Shown piece after piece: positions 26,785-38,677 of a DNA stretch of 64,000 bases. The notes under the pieces are model-generated. The model saw nothing but the letters and a program-made list of their open reading frames with translations, was not told the origin of the DNA and made no database searches. Made by a program: the position numbers and the translations under genes. Source of the stretch: Planosporangium thailandense (GTDB lineage Bacteria; Actinomycetota; Actinomycetes; Mycobacteriales; Micromonosporaceae). The stretch is from positions 62,001-126,000 of the forward strand of contig NZ_JAATVY010000012.1 of assembly GCF_011947195.1 (NCBI RefSeq). Direction: 5' to 3'. Numbering within the stretch: the first letter of the stretch is position 1; the number at the start of each line of letters is the position of its first letter.

Positions 26785-27519
26785 GTGACCGCCCGGTCGA
26801 GCGAGCCCACGGGGATCTGGCCGGCGCTGGTCGACCTGGTCCTGCCGGCCGGATGCGCCGGCTGTGGCCGGTCCGCCGAGCGCCGTGGCGGCCTGTGCGG
26901 TGACTGCGCCGCGGCGCTGGCGGCGGCGCGCCCGCAGCGGGTACGCCCGTGCCCCGAGCCGCCGGGGCTGCCGCGCTGCGTCGCGCTCGCGGCGTACGCG
27001 GGATCGCTGCGGGAGGCGATCCTGGCGTACAAGGAGCGGGGCCGGCACACCCTGGCCGGCCCGCTCGGTGACCGGCTGGCCGACGTGGTCGCCGCGGCGC
27101 TCGGGGAGACCACCGACCCGGTGCTGCTCGTACCGGTGCCCGCGACGGCCGCGGCGGCCCGGGACCGGTACGGCGACCACATGCTGCGACTGAGTCGCCG
27201 GGCGGCGCGGACGCTGGCGCGGCGTGGCCGGCCGGCGGGGGTGGTCTGCCCACTGCGCGCGCGGCCACGGCCGGATTCGGCGCAGTTGTCCGGCGCGGAC
27301 CGGACGCGCGTGGCCGAGGATGCCTTCGCGCTCGTACCGGGCCGGATTCCGGCGGTCCGCGCGGCCGTGCGGGGCGGGGCACGGCTCGTCGTGGTCGACG
27401 ACGTGGTGACCACCGGCGCGACGCTCGCAGCGGTGGCAGCCCGCCTCCGCGAGGCGGCGCTCGAGGCGGGGGTCGCCGCCGTGCTCGCGGCCACCCAGCG
27501 ACGCGCAGTCGTTCGGTAA
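26785..27519 (+). CDS. ComF-family phosphoribosyltransferase-like protein
   Basis: A 244-residue ComF/GntX family protein. An N-terminal zinc-finger-like part has CAGCGRSAERRGGLCGDC (four Cys, about 28-45), and the PRTase loop is LVVVDDVVTTGATLAAVAARL (about 207-227). It follows lpqB after 5 bases, as in mycobacteria. In naturally competent bacteria ComF helps DNA uptake; in Actinobacteria the role is unproven. Confidence 0.92.
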   Translation: MTARSSEPTGIWPALVDLVLPAGCAGCGRSAERRGGLCGDCAAALAAARPQRVRPCPEPPGLPRCVALAAYAGSLREAILAYKERGRHTLAGPLGDRLADVVAAALGETTDPVLLVPVPATAAAARDRYGDHMLRLSRRAARTLARRGRPAGVVCPLRARPRPDSAQLSGADRTRVAEDAFALVPGRIPAVRAAVRGGARLVVVDDVVTTGATLAAVAARLREAALEAGVAAVLAATQRRAVVR

Positions 27520-27819
27520 CTCTTGGTTGTTATTCCGGTGTGCTTGTCGCCGATGGAGTGACGTACGGGTGTACACGGGCTAGCGTCGACATTCACCAGT
27601 AGTGTCGAGAAAGAGGCACGGCAACACCGCCCGGAAGGGCACGCCGCCCGGACGGTCCCGCGACCGCCGGTCGCCGCGTGAGGGAGGTGAGCGCGAGACA
27701 CGTTTCACCGGTCGCCCGCGCCAGCGTCGCGCGCCGGTTCCATGCGTCCCGCCGGACGAAAACCCACCGAATGTCACCGGTCATCCGGTGCACCGTACTC
27801 ACCGTGGTGGAGGTCAAAC
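27520..27819. other. 300-base leader region of hpf
   Basis: No gene is supported in this gap. The first 80 bases are relatively AT-rich and include TAGCGT at about 27580, a possible -10 box. The 3' part is GC-rich and ends with the ribosome site GGTGGAGG of hpf. Shadow frames only. Confidence 0.4.
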
Positions 27820-28464
27820 GTGGACATTGTTGTCAAAGGCCTTAACGTCGAAGTGCCCGATCACTACCGCCAGCACGTAGCCGACAAGCTGCAGAAGATC
27901 GAGCGGTACGACCAGAAAATCATTCGAGTCGACGTCGAACTGTTCCACGAGCGCAATCCGCGACAGTCTGACCACTGCCAGCGCGTTGAGATCACCTGTG
28001 TGTCACGGGGGCCCGTCGTACGGGCCGAAGCCTGCTGCGCCGACTTCTACGCGGCGCTCGATGCGGCGCTGGCCAAGCTGAACGCCCGGCTGCGCCGGAC
28101 CGCTGACCGCCGGCGGGTGCACCGCGGCCGCCGCGCGCCGGTCTCGGTGGCCGCGGCCACCGCGCCGCTCGCGCGGATCGGCGCGGAATCGCCCCTGGAG
28201 ACGGCCGCGGCGGCGGCCACCTCGCCCATCTCGCTCGACGACCCCCTGCTCGACGAGGGCGCGTCGGAGCACGACAACCAGCCGTGGCACATCGTCCGGG
28301 AGAAGGAACACCCGGCGGAGCCGATGACCGTCGACGACGCGCTGTTCCACATGGAGCTCGTCGGCCACGACTTCTACCTGTTCATGGACAAGGACTCCGG
28401 CCGGCCGAGCGTCGTCTACCGGCGGCGTGCCTACGACTACGGGGTCATCAGCCTCGCCACCTGA
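27820..28464 (+). CDS. hpf: long-form ribosome hibernation promoting factor
   Basis: Binds the 30S decoding centre and pairs ribosomes into inactive dimers in stationary phase or stress. 214 residues, long form. The N domain (DIVVKGLNVEVPDHYRQHVADKLQKIERYD, about 2-100) is the RaiA-like fold and the C domain (VREKEHPAEPMTVDDALFHMELVGHDFYLFMDKD, about 158-214) is the dimerisation domain, joined by an Ala-rich linker. GTG 27820 follows GGAGG by 6 bases. Its place before secA matches other Actinobacteria. Confidence 0.96.
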   Translation: MDIVVKGLNVEVPDHYRQHVADKLQKIERYDQKIIRVDVELFHERNPRQSDHCQRVEITCVSRGPVVRAEACCADFYAALDAALAKLNARLRRTADRRRVHRGRRAPVSVAAATAPLARIGAESPLETAAAAATSPISLDDPLLDEGASEHDNQPWHIVREKEHPAEPMTVDDALFHMELVGHDFYLFMDKDSGRPSVVYRRRAYDYGVISLAT

Positions 28465-28517
28465 CCCAGCGACCGCGCCGGCGAGCGGTTCGATCAATGC
28501 CTTGAGATGATCGGCTC

Positions 28518-29645
28518 GTGTCGAGCCGCACCTTGAACAGGTCAGACCTGGTCGTCCTCGCGGGCAGCGCGATCGCCGTCGTGCTCGCGGGTGTGACCCG
28601 GTACACGCACGCCGGCGCGGTCCTACCCTTCGTCGTCGCCGCCGTGGCGGTCGCGCTGCTGGCCTCGCTCGTGGGGCGCTGCGTCGACCAGCTCGGCGAC
28701 CGCTTCGGCGCGGGCGCCACCGGGGTGCTGCAGAGCGCGCTGGGCAACCTGCCCGAGCTGTTCATCGGGTACTTCGCGCTGCGGTCCGGCCTGCTCGACG
28801 TCGTCCGGGCGGCGGTCATCGGGTCGATCCTGGCCAACATCCTGCTCGTGCTCGGACTGGCGTTCGTCGTCGGCGGCGTGCGCCACGGCACCCTGGAGTT
28901 CAGCTCGCACCGGGCGCGTACCACCACGGTGCTGCTGTTCCTCGCGACCGCCGCGCTGGTGCTGCCGAGCGTCGCGTCGTACGTACACACCCCGGCCGAG
29001 CCGCACGAGCGTCAGCTCTCGCTGATCGTGTCGGTCGTGCTGCTGGTGCTGTTCGTCCTGTCGCTGCCGGCCTCGCTGCGCCGCGGGCACGGCGGGTCGA
29101 CCCCGGCATCGGCCACCGCGACCGACGGCGCCCCGGCCGCTTCCGTGGGCGCCGGCTCCACGGAAGCGGAGCCCACGGAAGCGGCGCGTTGGCCGGTCTG
29201 GCTCGCCGTCGGCCTGCTCGCGGCGTCCGGCGTACTGGCCGCGCTCGTCTCCGACTGGTTCGTGTACGCGCTACAGCCGGCGATCGGGGCGCTCCACATG
29301 TCCCAGGCGTTCGCCGGCCTCATCGTGGTCGCGATCGCCGGCAACGCGGTGGAGAACTTCGTCGGAATCCAGCTCGCGGCGCGCGGCCAGGCCGACTACG
29401 CGGTCTCGGTGATCGTCAACAGCCCGCTGCAGATCGCGCTGGTGCTCGCGCCGGTGCTGGTGCTGCTGAGCCTCACGACAGCCACCGCGCTCACCCTGGT
29501 GTTCGCCCCGATGCTGGTCATCGCGGTGGTGGTCAGCGTGCTGGCGGTCTCCCTGATCGTGTACGACGGGGAGTCCAACTGGCTGGAGGGCGCCACCCTG
29601 ATCGCGCTCTACATGATCATTGCGACGGTGTTCTGGTGGGGCTGA
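28518..29645 (+). CDS. calcium/proton exchanger (CaCA superfamily)
   Basis: Cation antiporter of the Cax type; 375 residues and about ten membrane spans. The two inverted alpha-repeats are clear: GVLQSALGNLPELFIGYFAL (about 71-90) with GSILANILLVLGLAFVVGG, and IAGNAVENFVGIQLAARGQ (about 274-292) with SVIVNSPLQIALVLAP. The acidic Glu in each repeat (NLPE, NAVE) is the expected ion ligand. A hydrophilic Ala/Thr/Glu-rich loop separates the halves. GTG 28518 starts it. The last 29 bases overlap the convergent GNAT gene. Confidence 0.92.
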   Translation: MSSRTLNRSDLVVLAGSAIAVVLAGVTRYTHAGAVLPFVVAAVAVALLASLVGRCVDQLGDRFGAGATGVLQSALGNLPELFIGYFALRSGLLDVVRAAVIGSILANILLVLGLAFVVGGVRHGTLEFSSHRARTTTVLLFLATAALVLPSVASYVHTPAEPHERQLSLIVSVVLLVLFVLSLPASLRRGHGGSTPASATATDGAPAASVGAGSTEAEPTEAARWPVWLAVGLLAASGVLAALVSDWFVYALQPAIGALHMSQAFAGLIVVAIAGNAVENFVGIQLAARGQADYAVSVIVNSPLQIALVLAPVLVLLSLTTATALTLVFAPMLVIAVVVSVLAVSLIVYDGESNWLEGATLIALYMIIATVFWWG

Positions 29646-30741
29646 CGACCGGGTCGTCGGGCAGCAGCGCGTACAGCAGGTCGTCGATGCGGGCGCCGGA
29701 CACCCCCGGCAGCCGGGAGCGCTGGTAGCCCTCCCGCCGGAAGCCGGCCGCCTCGAGGACCCGCTGGGAGCCCACGTTCTCCGGAGCGGTGCCGGCGATC
29801 AGTCGCGCGATCCCGGCGCGCTCGAACGCCCAGGTCGACAGCAGCCGCACGGCGCGGCTGGCGTACCCGCGGCCGCGCCAGCCGCGGTCCAGGTCGTAGC
29901 CGATCATCGCCTGGCCGGTCGCCGGCTCCGTGTAGTACAGCCCGATCTCGCCGGCGAAGGTGTCCGTGACGGCGTCGCGGATCGACAGCGCCGCCTGTGC
30001 CCCGGCGAGCCAGTGGGACTCGGCGTGCGCGCAGCGTCGGGCCGCCCGGTCCCGGCTGAAGGGCTCCGGCGGCACCTGTGCCGCGATGACCTCGGGCAGT
30101 TGATGGGTGCGGTAGACGTCCTCTGCGTCCTCGGGCCCGATGGGGCGCAGCGTGACCGTGCCGTCGCTGAGCTCCCCGCCGGGCAGGTCCGGCAGCAGCC
30201 GCGGCGTCGGCCCCGGCGGGTCGTCGGGCAGGCGGGCCCACACGATCAGGTCGCAGCGCTCGCCGTCGCCGCCGAGCCCGCCGCCGCGCTGGATGCCCTC
30301 CCGGAGGTACCCGGCGGCGAGCGCGACCCGCTGGCTCGGCCCGTTGGCCGGCTCGGTGCGGATCTCCAGGCGGGCGAACCCCTGCTTGAACGCCCAGCCG
30401 GAGGCGGCGCGGGTGGCCTCGGTGGCCGCTCCGCGCTGGCGGCCCCACGGGGCCACCCAGTACCCGACCTCGGCGACGCCGCGCCCGCGCGGTGTGACGC
30501 CGACGCACCCGAGCAGCCGGTCGGTGTCCGGGTCGGCGATCGCGAACTGCGCGCCGCCGGCGGTCCACTGGCCCGGCGCGAACTCGCACGCGAAGGCCCG
30601 CGCGTCGGCCTCGGTGTACGGCTGGGGCAGGAGTGGCAGAAATCGTCGAATCAGGGCATCGTTGCAGGCGGCGGTGATGTCGGCGATGTCGCCGGGCCCC
30701 AGTTGGCGCAAGACCACCGATCCCGCCTCGATCGAATCCAT
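29617..30741 (-). CDS. tandem double-GNAT acetyltransferase
   Basis: A 374-residue protein with two GNAT domains in a row. The first spans about 7-165 (acetyl-CoA loop VAPWGRQRGAATEATRAA) and the second about 190-350 (LDRGWRGRGYASRAVRLLSTW, with the canonical R/Q-x-x-G-x-G/A). Both keep the N-terminal VTLRPIGPEDAEDV-like strand. The first domain's loop is less canonical, so it may be a structural half. Substrate unknown. It is convergent with and overlaps the Ca2+/H+ exchanger gene by 29 bases and is divergent from secA. Confidence 0.87.
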   Translation of the reverse strand: MDSIEAGSVVLRQLGPGDIADITAACNDALIRRFLPLLPQPYTEADARAFACEFAPGQWTAGGAQFAIADPDTDRLLGCVGVTPRGRGVAEVGYWVAPWGRQRGAATEATRAASGWAFKQGFARLEIRTEPANGPSQRVALAAGYLREGIQRGGGLGGDGERCDLIVWARLPDDPPGPTPRLLPDLPGGELSDGTVTLRPIGPEDAEDVYRTHQLPEVIAAQVPPEPFSRDRAARRCAHAESHWLAGAQAALSIRDAVTDTFAGEIGLYYTEPATGQAMIGYDLDRGWRGRGYASRAVRLLSTWAFERAGIARLIAGTAPENVGSQRVLEAAGFRREGYQRSRLPGVSGARIDDLLYALLPDDPVVSPTRTPSQ

Positions 30742-30850
30742 GTCTAAGGATTCTGCCCGACCTGTTCGCCTGCGGCGGAAAACGTCGCGAATCGGCCGTC
30801 AAGGGTGCCGCTTGCACATACGCGGGCGGCGGCTTTTGCCACCGGGCGCC

Positions 30851-30856
30851 TACGAT
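30851..30856 (+). promoter_or_regulatory. -10 box candidate for secA
   Basis: TACGAT at 30851-30856 lies 32 bases before the secA start. No good -35 hexamer is at the normal distance. Confidence 0.35.
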
Positions 30857-30888
30857 AGGTCCGCAGGCTGTTGAGGGAGCGCTGACCC

Positions 30889-33759
<2,871 letters not shown>

Positions 33760-33770
33760 CGGTTCATAGC

Positions 33771-33815
33771 ACGACGGTGGCCGCCCCGGACGGGTTCCGG
33801 GGCGGCCACCGTCGT
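33771..33815. terminator. bidirectional terminator between secA and Rv3235-like gene
   Basis: Perfect 20-base arms 33771-33790 and 33796-33815 with loop CGGGT lie between the two convergent genes. Confidence 0.88.
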
Positions 33816-33835
33816 CTTCAGGGCTCCTTCGGTCA

Positions 33836-34705
33836 GATCACCTCCAGCAGCGTGCACAACCAGCTGCCGCCGTGCTGCTCGAACCGAAGGGCCATCGCCC
33901 ACGCGGTGTCGCCGTGGCGGAGCACCGCGACGGCTTCGGCGACCCCGGTGGGCTGATCGAACACCTGGAGCCGGCGCAGCCGTACCCGCTCCTGGCCGGC
34001 TCGGGAACGGTCGGGGATGCGTACCCGAACCGTCCGGCGGGTCAGCTGGGTGGCGACGTCGGCGAACTCGACGGGGGTGGTGAGCGCCCGCAGGTGGGAG
34101 ACCGGCCGGAAGCCGTTGAGCACCTCGACGCAGGCGGACACGAACCGGGCAGCCGCGATCTGTGCCCGCATCCGCCGCGCGCGATTCGCTCGCGCGTCGG
34201 CGGCCGTGGCGGGCGGATCAGCGGTAGGTGCGCGCGGATCGGCCGCCGATCCGGGCGGCCGACCTGTCCGCGCTGACGGGACCTGTTGGTCGGCTGCGCG
34301 GGCGCCGAGCGGACCGGGGCCGGGTGGTCGGCGTGACACCGCCGCCGGACGCGGGGGAGCCGACGGGCGCGCGCCGCCGGAGGTGCGGGCGTTGACCGAG
34401 GTGAACAGCGCCAACTGCCCGACACAGATCGGGTGGTCGTCGGCGGGCCGGTCCTCGTCCGCCGGTGGCTCGAGCGCCGGAGCGCGGCGGATCCGGACCG
34501 GCGGCTGCGGCGCGGGCTCGCTGTGGGGTGGTGCGGGTCGGGTCTCCGGTGGTGTCGGCTGGGTCTCCGGCGGTGTCGGCTGGGTCTCCGGCGGTGTGGG
34601 TCGGGTCCCTGGCGGTGCGGACCGGGTCCCCGGCGGTGCGGGCTGGCACGGGGACCGTGCGGGCCGGCTGTGGGGTGGTGCGGGCGAAACGAGAGTGGCG
34701 GCCAT
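33836..34705 (-). CDS. Rv3235-family protein
   Basis: A 290-residue protein. The conserved C-terminal domain (about 180-290) begins AARFVSACVEVLNGFRPVSHLRALTTP and ends AVLRHGDTAWAMALRFEQHGGSWLCTLLEVI, a form found next to secA in many Actinobacteria. The N-terminal 170 residues are disordered and Pro-rich. They include five consecutive 7-residue units of the PPETQPT type. I place the stop at the TGA read leftward at 33836-33838. It is convergent with secA. No function is known for the family. Confidence 0.85.
34532..34636 (-). repeat. 21-base tandem repeat, five units, inside Rv3235-like gene
   Basis: Five head-to-tail 21-base units encode residues 24-58 as PPGTRSA, PPGTRPT, PPETQPT, PPETQPT and PPETRPA. 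The two middle units are nearly identical in DNA as well. Confidence 0.9.
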
Positions 34706-34833
34706 GTGCGCCTCCGCAGGTCGAGGATTCGATCTTGCGTTTGCTTACGTTTGCCTACGACGGTATGCGGTCAGCTTAGGCCACCCGTCAAGCCGTCGCA
34801 TGCCCCCAACGGGCTTCCACATGCCCGAAAAAG

Positions 34834-34879
34834 ATCTTGGGGAGTTTGACATCACCCGTGATGTCAAACTCCCCAAGAT
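34834..34879. terminator. 22-base perfect inverted repeat between convergent/adjacent genes
   Basis: Arms 34834-34855 and 34858-34879 are perfectly complementary over 22 bases with only CC between them. The arm contains GGGGAGTTTGACATCA. It lies upstream of the Rv3235-like gene and 16 bases beyond the 3' end of the HTH gene, so it likely terminates the latter. Such a tight loop would open by 2-4 bases in RNA. Confidence 0.75.
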
Positions 34880-34894
34880 TCGGCAAAGGGCCGC

Positions 34895-35161
34895 CTACTC
34901 GGTCAGCGGGTTCTCCCTGACCCACGCCGCCGTCTCGTCGTACTTGCGCTGGATGTACTCCTCCAGCTTGCTGCGCTCGATCCGCCACTGACCCCGGCCG
35001 CCGATCTTGATCGCGGGCAGTTCGCCGCTGCGGACCATGTGGTACACCTGCGACATCGATACGTTGAGCTGCTCAGCGACGTCGGACATGAGCAGGAACC
35101 GTGGCTCCATGCGGGGGTCTCCAGGACTGTCGGCCGGTGTGTTGTCGGCTAAGTTTGCCAC
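34895..35161 (-). CDS. excisionase/MerR-type helix-turn-helix protein
   Basis: A small DNA-binding protein of 88 residues. [53 protein letters not shown] is the HTH_17 (excisionase) fold with wing. GTG 35161 has GGAGG 6 bases upstream. A shorter start, ATG 35110, has GGAG 9 bases upstream and gives the usual [15 protein letters not shown]; either may be used. It is a chromosomal regulator, as no phage genes are near. BldC-like proteins share this fold, but this is not BldC by sequence memory. Confidence 0.88.
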   Translation of the reverse strand: MANLADNTPADSPGDPRMEPRFLLMSDVAEQLNVSMSQVYHMVRSGELPAIKIGGRGQWRIERSKLEEYIQRKYDETAAWVRENPLTE

Positions 35162-35323
35162 CGGTTGCCTCCGCCGCGCTCCGGCGGCGTCGGCTTACTT
35201 CCCGGTTCCTTCCCGGGTAGTGATCCGATTTGCCGGGAAAGACTTCCGCCCGAGCAGGGCAGGGTGTACCAAAGGGAGCGGCGCAGCCACCGGCGCCCAC
35301 GACCGGCCAACTGGAGTTCTGCG

Positions 35324-35827
35324 GTGATCGACCACGTACGGGTATACGTGCCCGCCACCCTTGCGGCGCTGGCAACTCTCAAGGAGCGCGGCGAGCTTCA
35401 GCCACCGCCGGAGGCGCACGCGGTCACGCCGGCCCTCCGGGAGTGGTACGCCGAGGGCGACGAGGAGGAGCTGGAGTACGTCGCTTTCACCCGCGCCGCG
35501 CAGGGCGCGCTGCGGCTGCTTCGCCGCGACCCCGCAGCGGCCCGCCGGCGGGTCGTGGTCTCGGTCGACGTCCCCGTGAGCGGCATCCGTCGCCCGGCGG
35601 ATCAGGAGCTCGGGTCGAGCCTCGTCGCGGTGCCGGACACGGTGCCGCTGTCGGCGGTGGCGGCCGTCCACGTCGACGGGCGGGAGGCCGAACCGGACGT
35701 CGCGGCGGCGGCGGACGTGGTGGAAGAGGCGTTGGCGGGCGACCCCGACGCGCAGTTCACCGTCGACAGCGCCGAGGACCACGAGCTGGAGTGGTACGAC
35801 CCCTCCGAGCTGGGTCAGCTGGTCTGA
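35324..35827 (+). CDS. conserved actinobacterial protein (DUF6912-like)
   Basis: A 167-residue soluble protein of unknown function. It begins [25 protein letters not shown] and has [30 protein letters not shown], a pattern of a conserved actinobacterial family. It is acidic and the last part [17 protein letters not shown] is typical. GTG 35324 follows CTGGAG by 7 bases. The final 13 bases overlap the end of the convergent membrane gene. Confidence 0.75.
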   Translation: MIDHVRVYVPATLAALATLKERGELQPPPEAHAVTPALREWYAEGDEEELEYVAFTRAAQGALRLLRRDPAAARRRVVVSVDVPVSGIRRPADQELGSSLVAVPDTVPLSAVAAVHVDGREAEPDVAAAADVVEEALAGDPDAQFTVDSAEDHELEWYDPSELGQLV

Positions 35828-36843
35828 TCCGGTCCGGCCTCCGGCGCCTGCGACCCGGACTGCGGCGTCGCGGCCGCCGGCTCGGCCTCGGGGGCCGACG
35901 GCCCCAGCGTCCGACCGAACGCGATCGTGCTCGTGATCGCCCCGACGAACAGCACCACCAGCGCGGTGTTGAGACCGACGTTGCTCGCCCAGGTCAGTGC
36001 CGCCCGGTCCGCCTCGCTCGACGCCGCGGCCAGCGACCGCAGCCGGCCGCCGGCGATGAGCGTCACCAGGTCGGCCACCAGCAGCAGTACGCCCGGTCCC
36101 GCGCCGGCGGCCAGGTACGCCGGCCAGCCCAGCCCGTCCGGGCGCCGGCGCAGGTAGCGGTACGCGACGACGCCGGCGACGATCCCGCCGCACACCGCCG
36201 CGGCCAGGGCCAGCCGGTGGGTCGCGGTGACCTGGGACGCCACGCTCGTACCCGCGCCGAGGAGCTTGAGCAGCCGGTTGTACAGCCCGGCCTCCAGCAG
36301 GCTGAGCACCACCCAGGCCAGGCTGCCGGCCACCGTCGCGCCGACGATGGCCGGTGGGCGGACGATGCTGGCCGCCCCGCCGATCAGGCTCGTCGCGGCC
36401 ATCGCCGCCGCGAGCACGACCAGTGCCGAGGTGGAGCCGTAGCCGAGCAGGATCAACGCGGCGACGGCGAGCCCGATCACCAGGCCGCCGCCCAGGCCGG
36501 CCACGGCGCGCGGCACGCGCGGTCCGGACAGCTGCGCCGCCGCGAAGCCGACCGCCACACCGGCGACCAGGCTCGCGGTGAAGATCGCGGGCAGGGCGAG
36601 GGCCGCCTCGTTGAGTGCCTGCAGGCCGCCCGATCGGGTGAGGGTGGCGTGCGCCGACCACAGCGTGGCGGCCAGCCAGGCGACCCCGAGTACGGCGAGC
36701 ACCGCGGCGGCCCGCCCGCCCCGCGGGGCGCCCTCGGCCACCGGCTCGTCCGTGGCCGGCTCGGGGCGCCCGGACGCGGACGCCACGTCGGCCTCCGGAC
36801 CGGTGGCGTCGTCGGCGGGCGTCAGGCTGCGGGGATGGGTCAT
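35815..36843 (-). CDS. multi-span membrane protein of unknown function
   Basis: A 342-residue protein with an acidic cytoplasmic N tail of about 45 residues and about nine hydrophobic spans, such as [41 protein letters not shown] and [30 protein letters not shown]. The C tail is Pro/Glu/Ala-rich. ATG 36843 has GGGAG 7 bases upstream. I see no transporter or enzyme motif. It is divergent from pruA. Confidence 0.78.
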   Translation of the reverse strand: MTHPRSLTPADDATGPEADVASASGRPEPATDEPVAEGAPRGGRAAAVLAVLGVAWLAATLWSAHATLTRSGGLQALNEAALALPAIFTASLVAGVAVGFAAAQLSGPRVPRAVAGLGGGLVIGLAVAALILLGYGSTSALVVLAAAMAATSLIGGAASIVRPPAIVGATVAGSLAWVVLSLLEAGLYNRLLKLLGAGTSVASQVTATHRLALAAAVCGGIVAGVVAYRYLRRRPDGLGWPAYLAAGAGPGVLLLVADLVTLIAGGRLRSLAAASSEADRAALTWASNVGLNTALVVLFVGAITSTIAFGRTLGPSAPEAEPAAATPQSGSQAPEAGPDQTS

Positions 36844-37042
36844 GTCAGCTCTCCCAGGTAGGCCACCGGCAAGGGTACGCGGGCAGCCTGACCGTCCGGC
36901 CGTCGCCGGTGACGCAGTGTTTGTGACAAGGTTGGCTCGGAATGGGGTCGGCCGCGTCATAGTCGGGCTGATCTGTGTGCTACCGGCGTGCGAGGATGAA
37001 CCCGCCTCGCCAATGGTGTCGAGTTCGACGTAGGAGCGTGTC

Positions 37043-38674
37043 ATGGATGCTGTGTTCGCTGTCCCGGAGCCGCGAAACGAGCCGGTGCACGGCTACGTGC
37101 CGGGCAGCCCCGAACGGGCGAGCCTGCAGCGCAAGCTCGACGAGCTGGCTGGCGACCGGCTCGATCTGACCATGACGATCGGTGGCCGGCAGCGCTTCGC
37201 CGCCGGTGACCCCATCGATGTCGTGCAGCCCCACCGGCACTCGCACGTGCTGGGAGTCACCCGCAACGCCACCCGTTCCGACGCCGCCGCCGCGATCGAG
37301 GCCGCCAAGCAGGCGGCGCCGATGTGGCGCGACCTGCCCTACGCCGAGCGGGCGGCAGTCTTCCTGCGCGCCGCCGACCTGCTGTCGGGTCCGTGGCGGG
37401 ACACGCTGAACGCCGCCACGATGCTGGGCCAGTCGAAGACCGTCGCCCAGGCCGAGATCGACTCCGCCTGCGAGCTCATCGACTTCCTGCGCTACAACGC
37501 GTACTTCGGGGAGAAGATCCTCGCCGAGCAGCCGAAGTCGTCGCCGGGCGTGTGGAACCGGATGGACCATCGGCCCCTCGAGGGCTTCGTCTACGCGATC
37601 ACGCCGTTCAACTTCACGGCGATCGCCGGCAACCTGCCGACCGCCCCGGCGCTGATGGGCAACACCGTGGTGTGGAAGCCGGCGCCGACGCAGCAGTTCG
37701 CCGCGCACTTCACGATGCGTCTGCTGGAGGCGGCCGGGCTGCCGCCCGGTGTGATCAACATGGTCACCGGTGACGGCATCGCGGTGTCCGAGGTCGCGCT
37801 GGCCGACCCCGATCTCGCCGGCATCCACTTCACCGGTTCGACCAAGGTCTTCCAGTACCTGACGAAAACCGTGGGGGAGAACATCGCGTCCTACCGGACG
37901 TACCCGCGCCTCGTCGGCGAGACCGGCGGCAAGGACTTCGTGATCGCGCACCCGTCGGCGGAGCCGGCCGGCCTGGCCACCGCGCTGATCCGGGGCGCGT
38001 TCGAGTACCAGGGGCAGAAGTGCTCGGCGGCGTCCCGGGCGTACGTGCCGGCGTCGATGTGGCGCGGCGGGCTGCGCGACCGGCTGGCCAGCATCGCCGA
38101 GTCGCTCACGTACGGCGACGTCACGGACTTCACCAACTTCGGTGGCGCGGTCATCGACAAGCGCTCGTTCGACCGCAACGCGGCGGCGCTGGACCGGATC
38201 AAGAACGCCGATTCGTGCACGGTCATCGCCGGCGGCACCGCCGACGACTCGGTGGGCTACTTCGTGCGGCCGACGATCGTGGAGTGCACCGACCCGACGT
38301 TCGAGGTGTTCACCACCGAGTACTTCGGGCCGATCCTGAGCGTGTACGTCTACGACGACGGCGACTTCGACGCGACCGTCCGGCAGGCCGAGTCGGTGGC
38401 GCCCTACGCCCTGACCGGCTCGATCTTCGCCACCGACCGCGCCGTGATCGACCGGGCGGCCAAGGAGCTGCGGTTCGCGGCCGGCAACTTCTACATCAAC
38501 GACAAGCCGACCGGGGCGGTCGTCGGCCAGCAGCCGTTCGGCGGCGCGCGGGCCAGCGGCACCAACGACAAGGCCGGCTCCTGGCACAACCTCCTGCGCT
38601 GGGTGTCCCCGCGCACGATCAAGGAGACCTTCGTGCCGGTGACCGAGCACACCTACCCGCACATGGGTGTGTGA
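37043..38674 (+). CDS. pruA: L-glutamate gamma-semialdehyde dehydrogenase
   Basis: Second enzyme of proline breakdown: oxidises glutamate semialdehyde (from pyrroline-5-carboxylate) to glutamate with NAD. 543 residues. The general-base Glu lies in LVGETGGKDFVIAHP, and the catalytic Cys327 in FEYQGQKCSAASRAYVP. ITPFNFTAIAGNLPTAPALMGNTVVWKP is the NAD site. The group-1 P5CDH form is clear. ATG 37043 starts it. No proline dehydrogenase gene is within the window. tdo follows after 3 bases. Confidence 0.95.
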   Translation: MDAVFAVPEPRNEPVHGYVPGSPERASLQRKLDELAGDRLDLTMTIGGRQRFAAGDPIDVVQPHRHSHVLGVTRNATRSDAAAAIEAAKQAAPMWRDLPYAERAAVFLRAADLLSGPWRDTLNAATMLGQSKTVAQAEIDSACELIDFLRYNAYFGEKILAEQPKSSPGVWNRMDHRPLEGFVYAITPFNFTAIAGNLPTAPALMGNTVVWKPAPTQQFAAHFTMRLLEAAGLPPGVINMVTGDGIAVSEVALADPDLAGIHFTGSTKVFQYLTKTVGENIASYRTYPRLVGETGGKDFVIAHPSAEPAGLATALIRGAFEYQGQKCSAASRAYVPASMWRGGLRDRLASIAESLTYGDVTDFTNFGGAVIDKRSFDRNAAALDRIKNADSCTVIAGGTADDSVGYFVRPTIVECTDPTFEVFTTEYFGPILSVYVYDDGDFDATVRQAESVAPYALTGSIFATDRAVIDRAAKELRFAAGNFYINDKPTGAVVGQQPFGGARASGTNDKAGSWHNLLRWVSPRTIKETFVPVTEHTYPHMGV

Positions 38675-38677
38675 GGG

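Noticed and set aside
34017-34991. Long plus-strand frames over the Rv3235-like gene with Gly-rich repeats
   Set aside because: They are the complement of the Pro-rich repeat; the minus frame has the conserved domain.
34895-35161. Excisionase of an integrated element
   Set aside because: No integrase or attachment repeats lie nearby, and this small HTH gene sits in a conserved chromosomal order.
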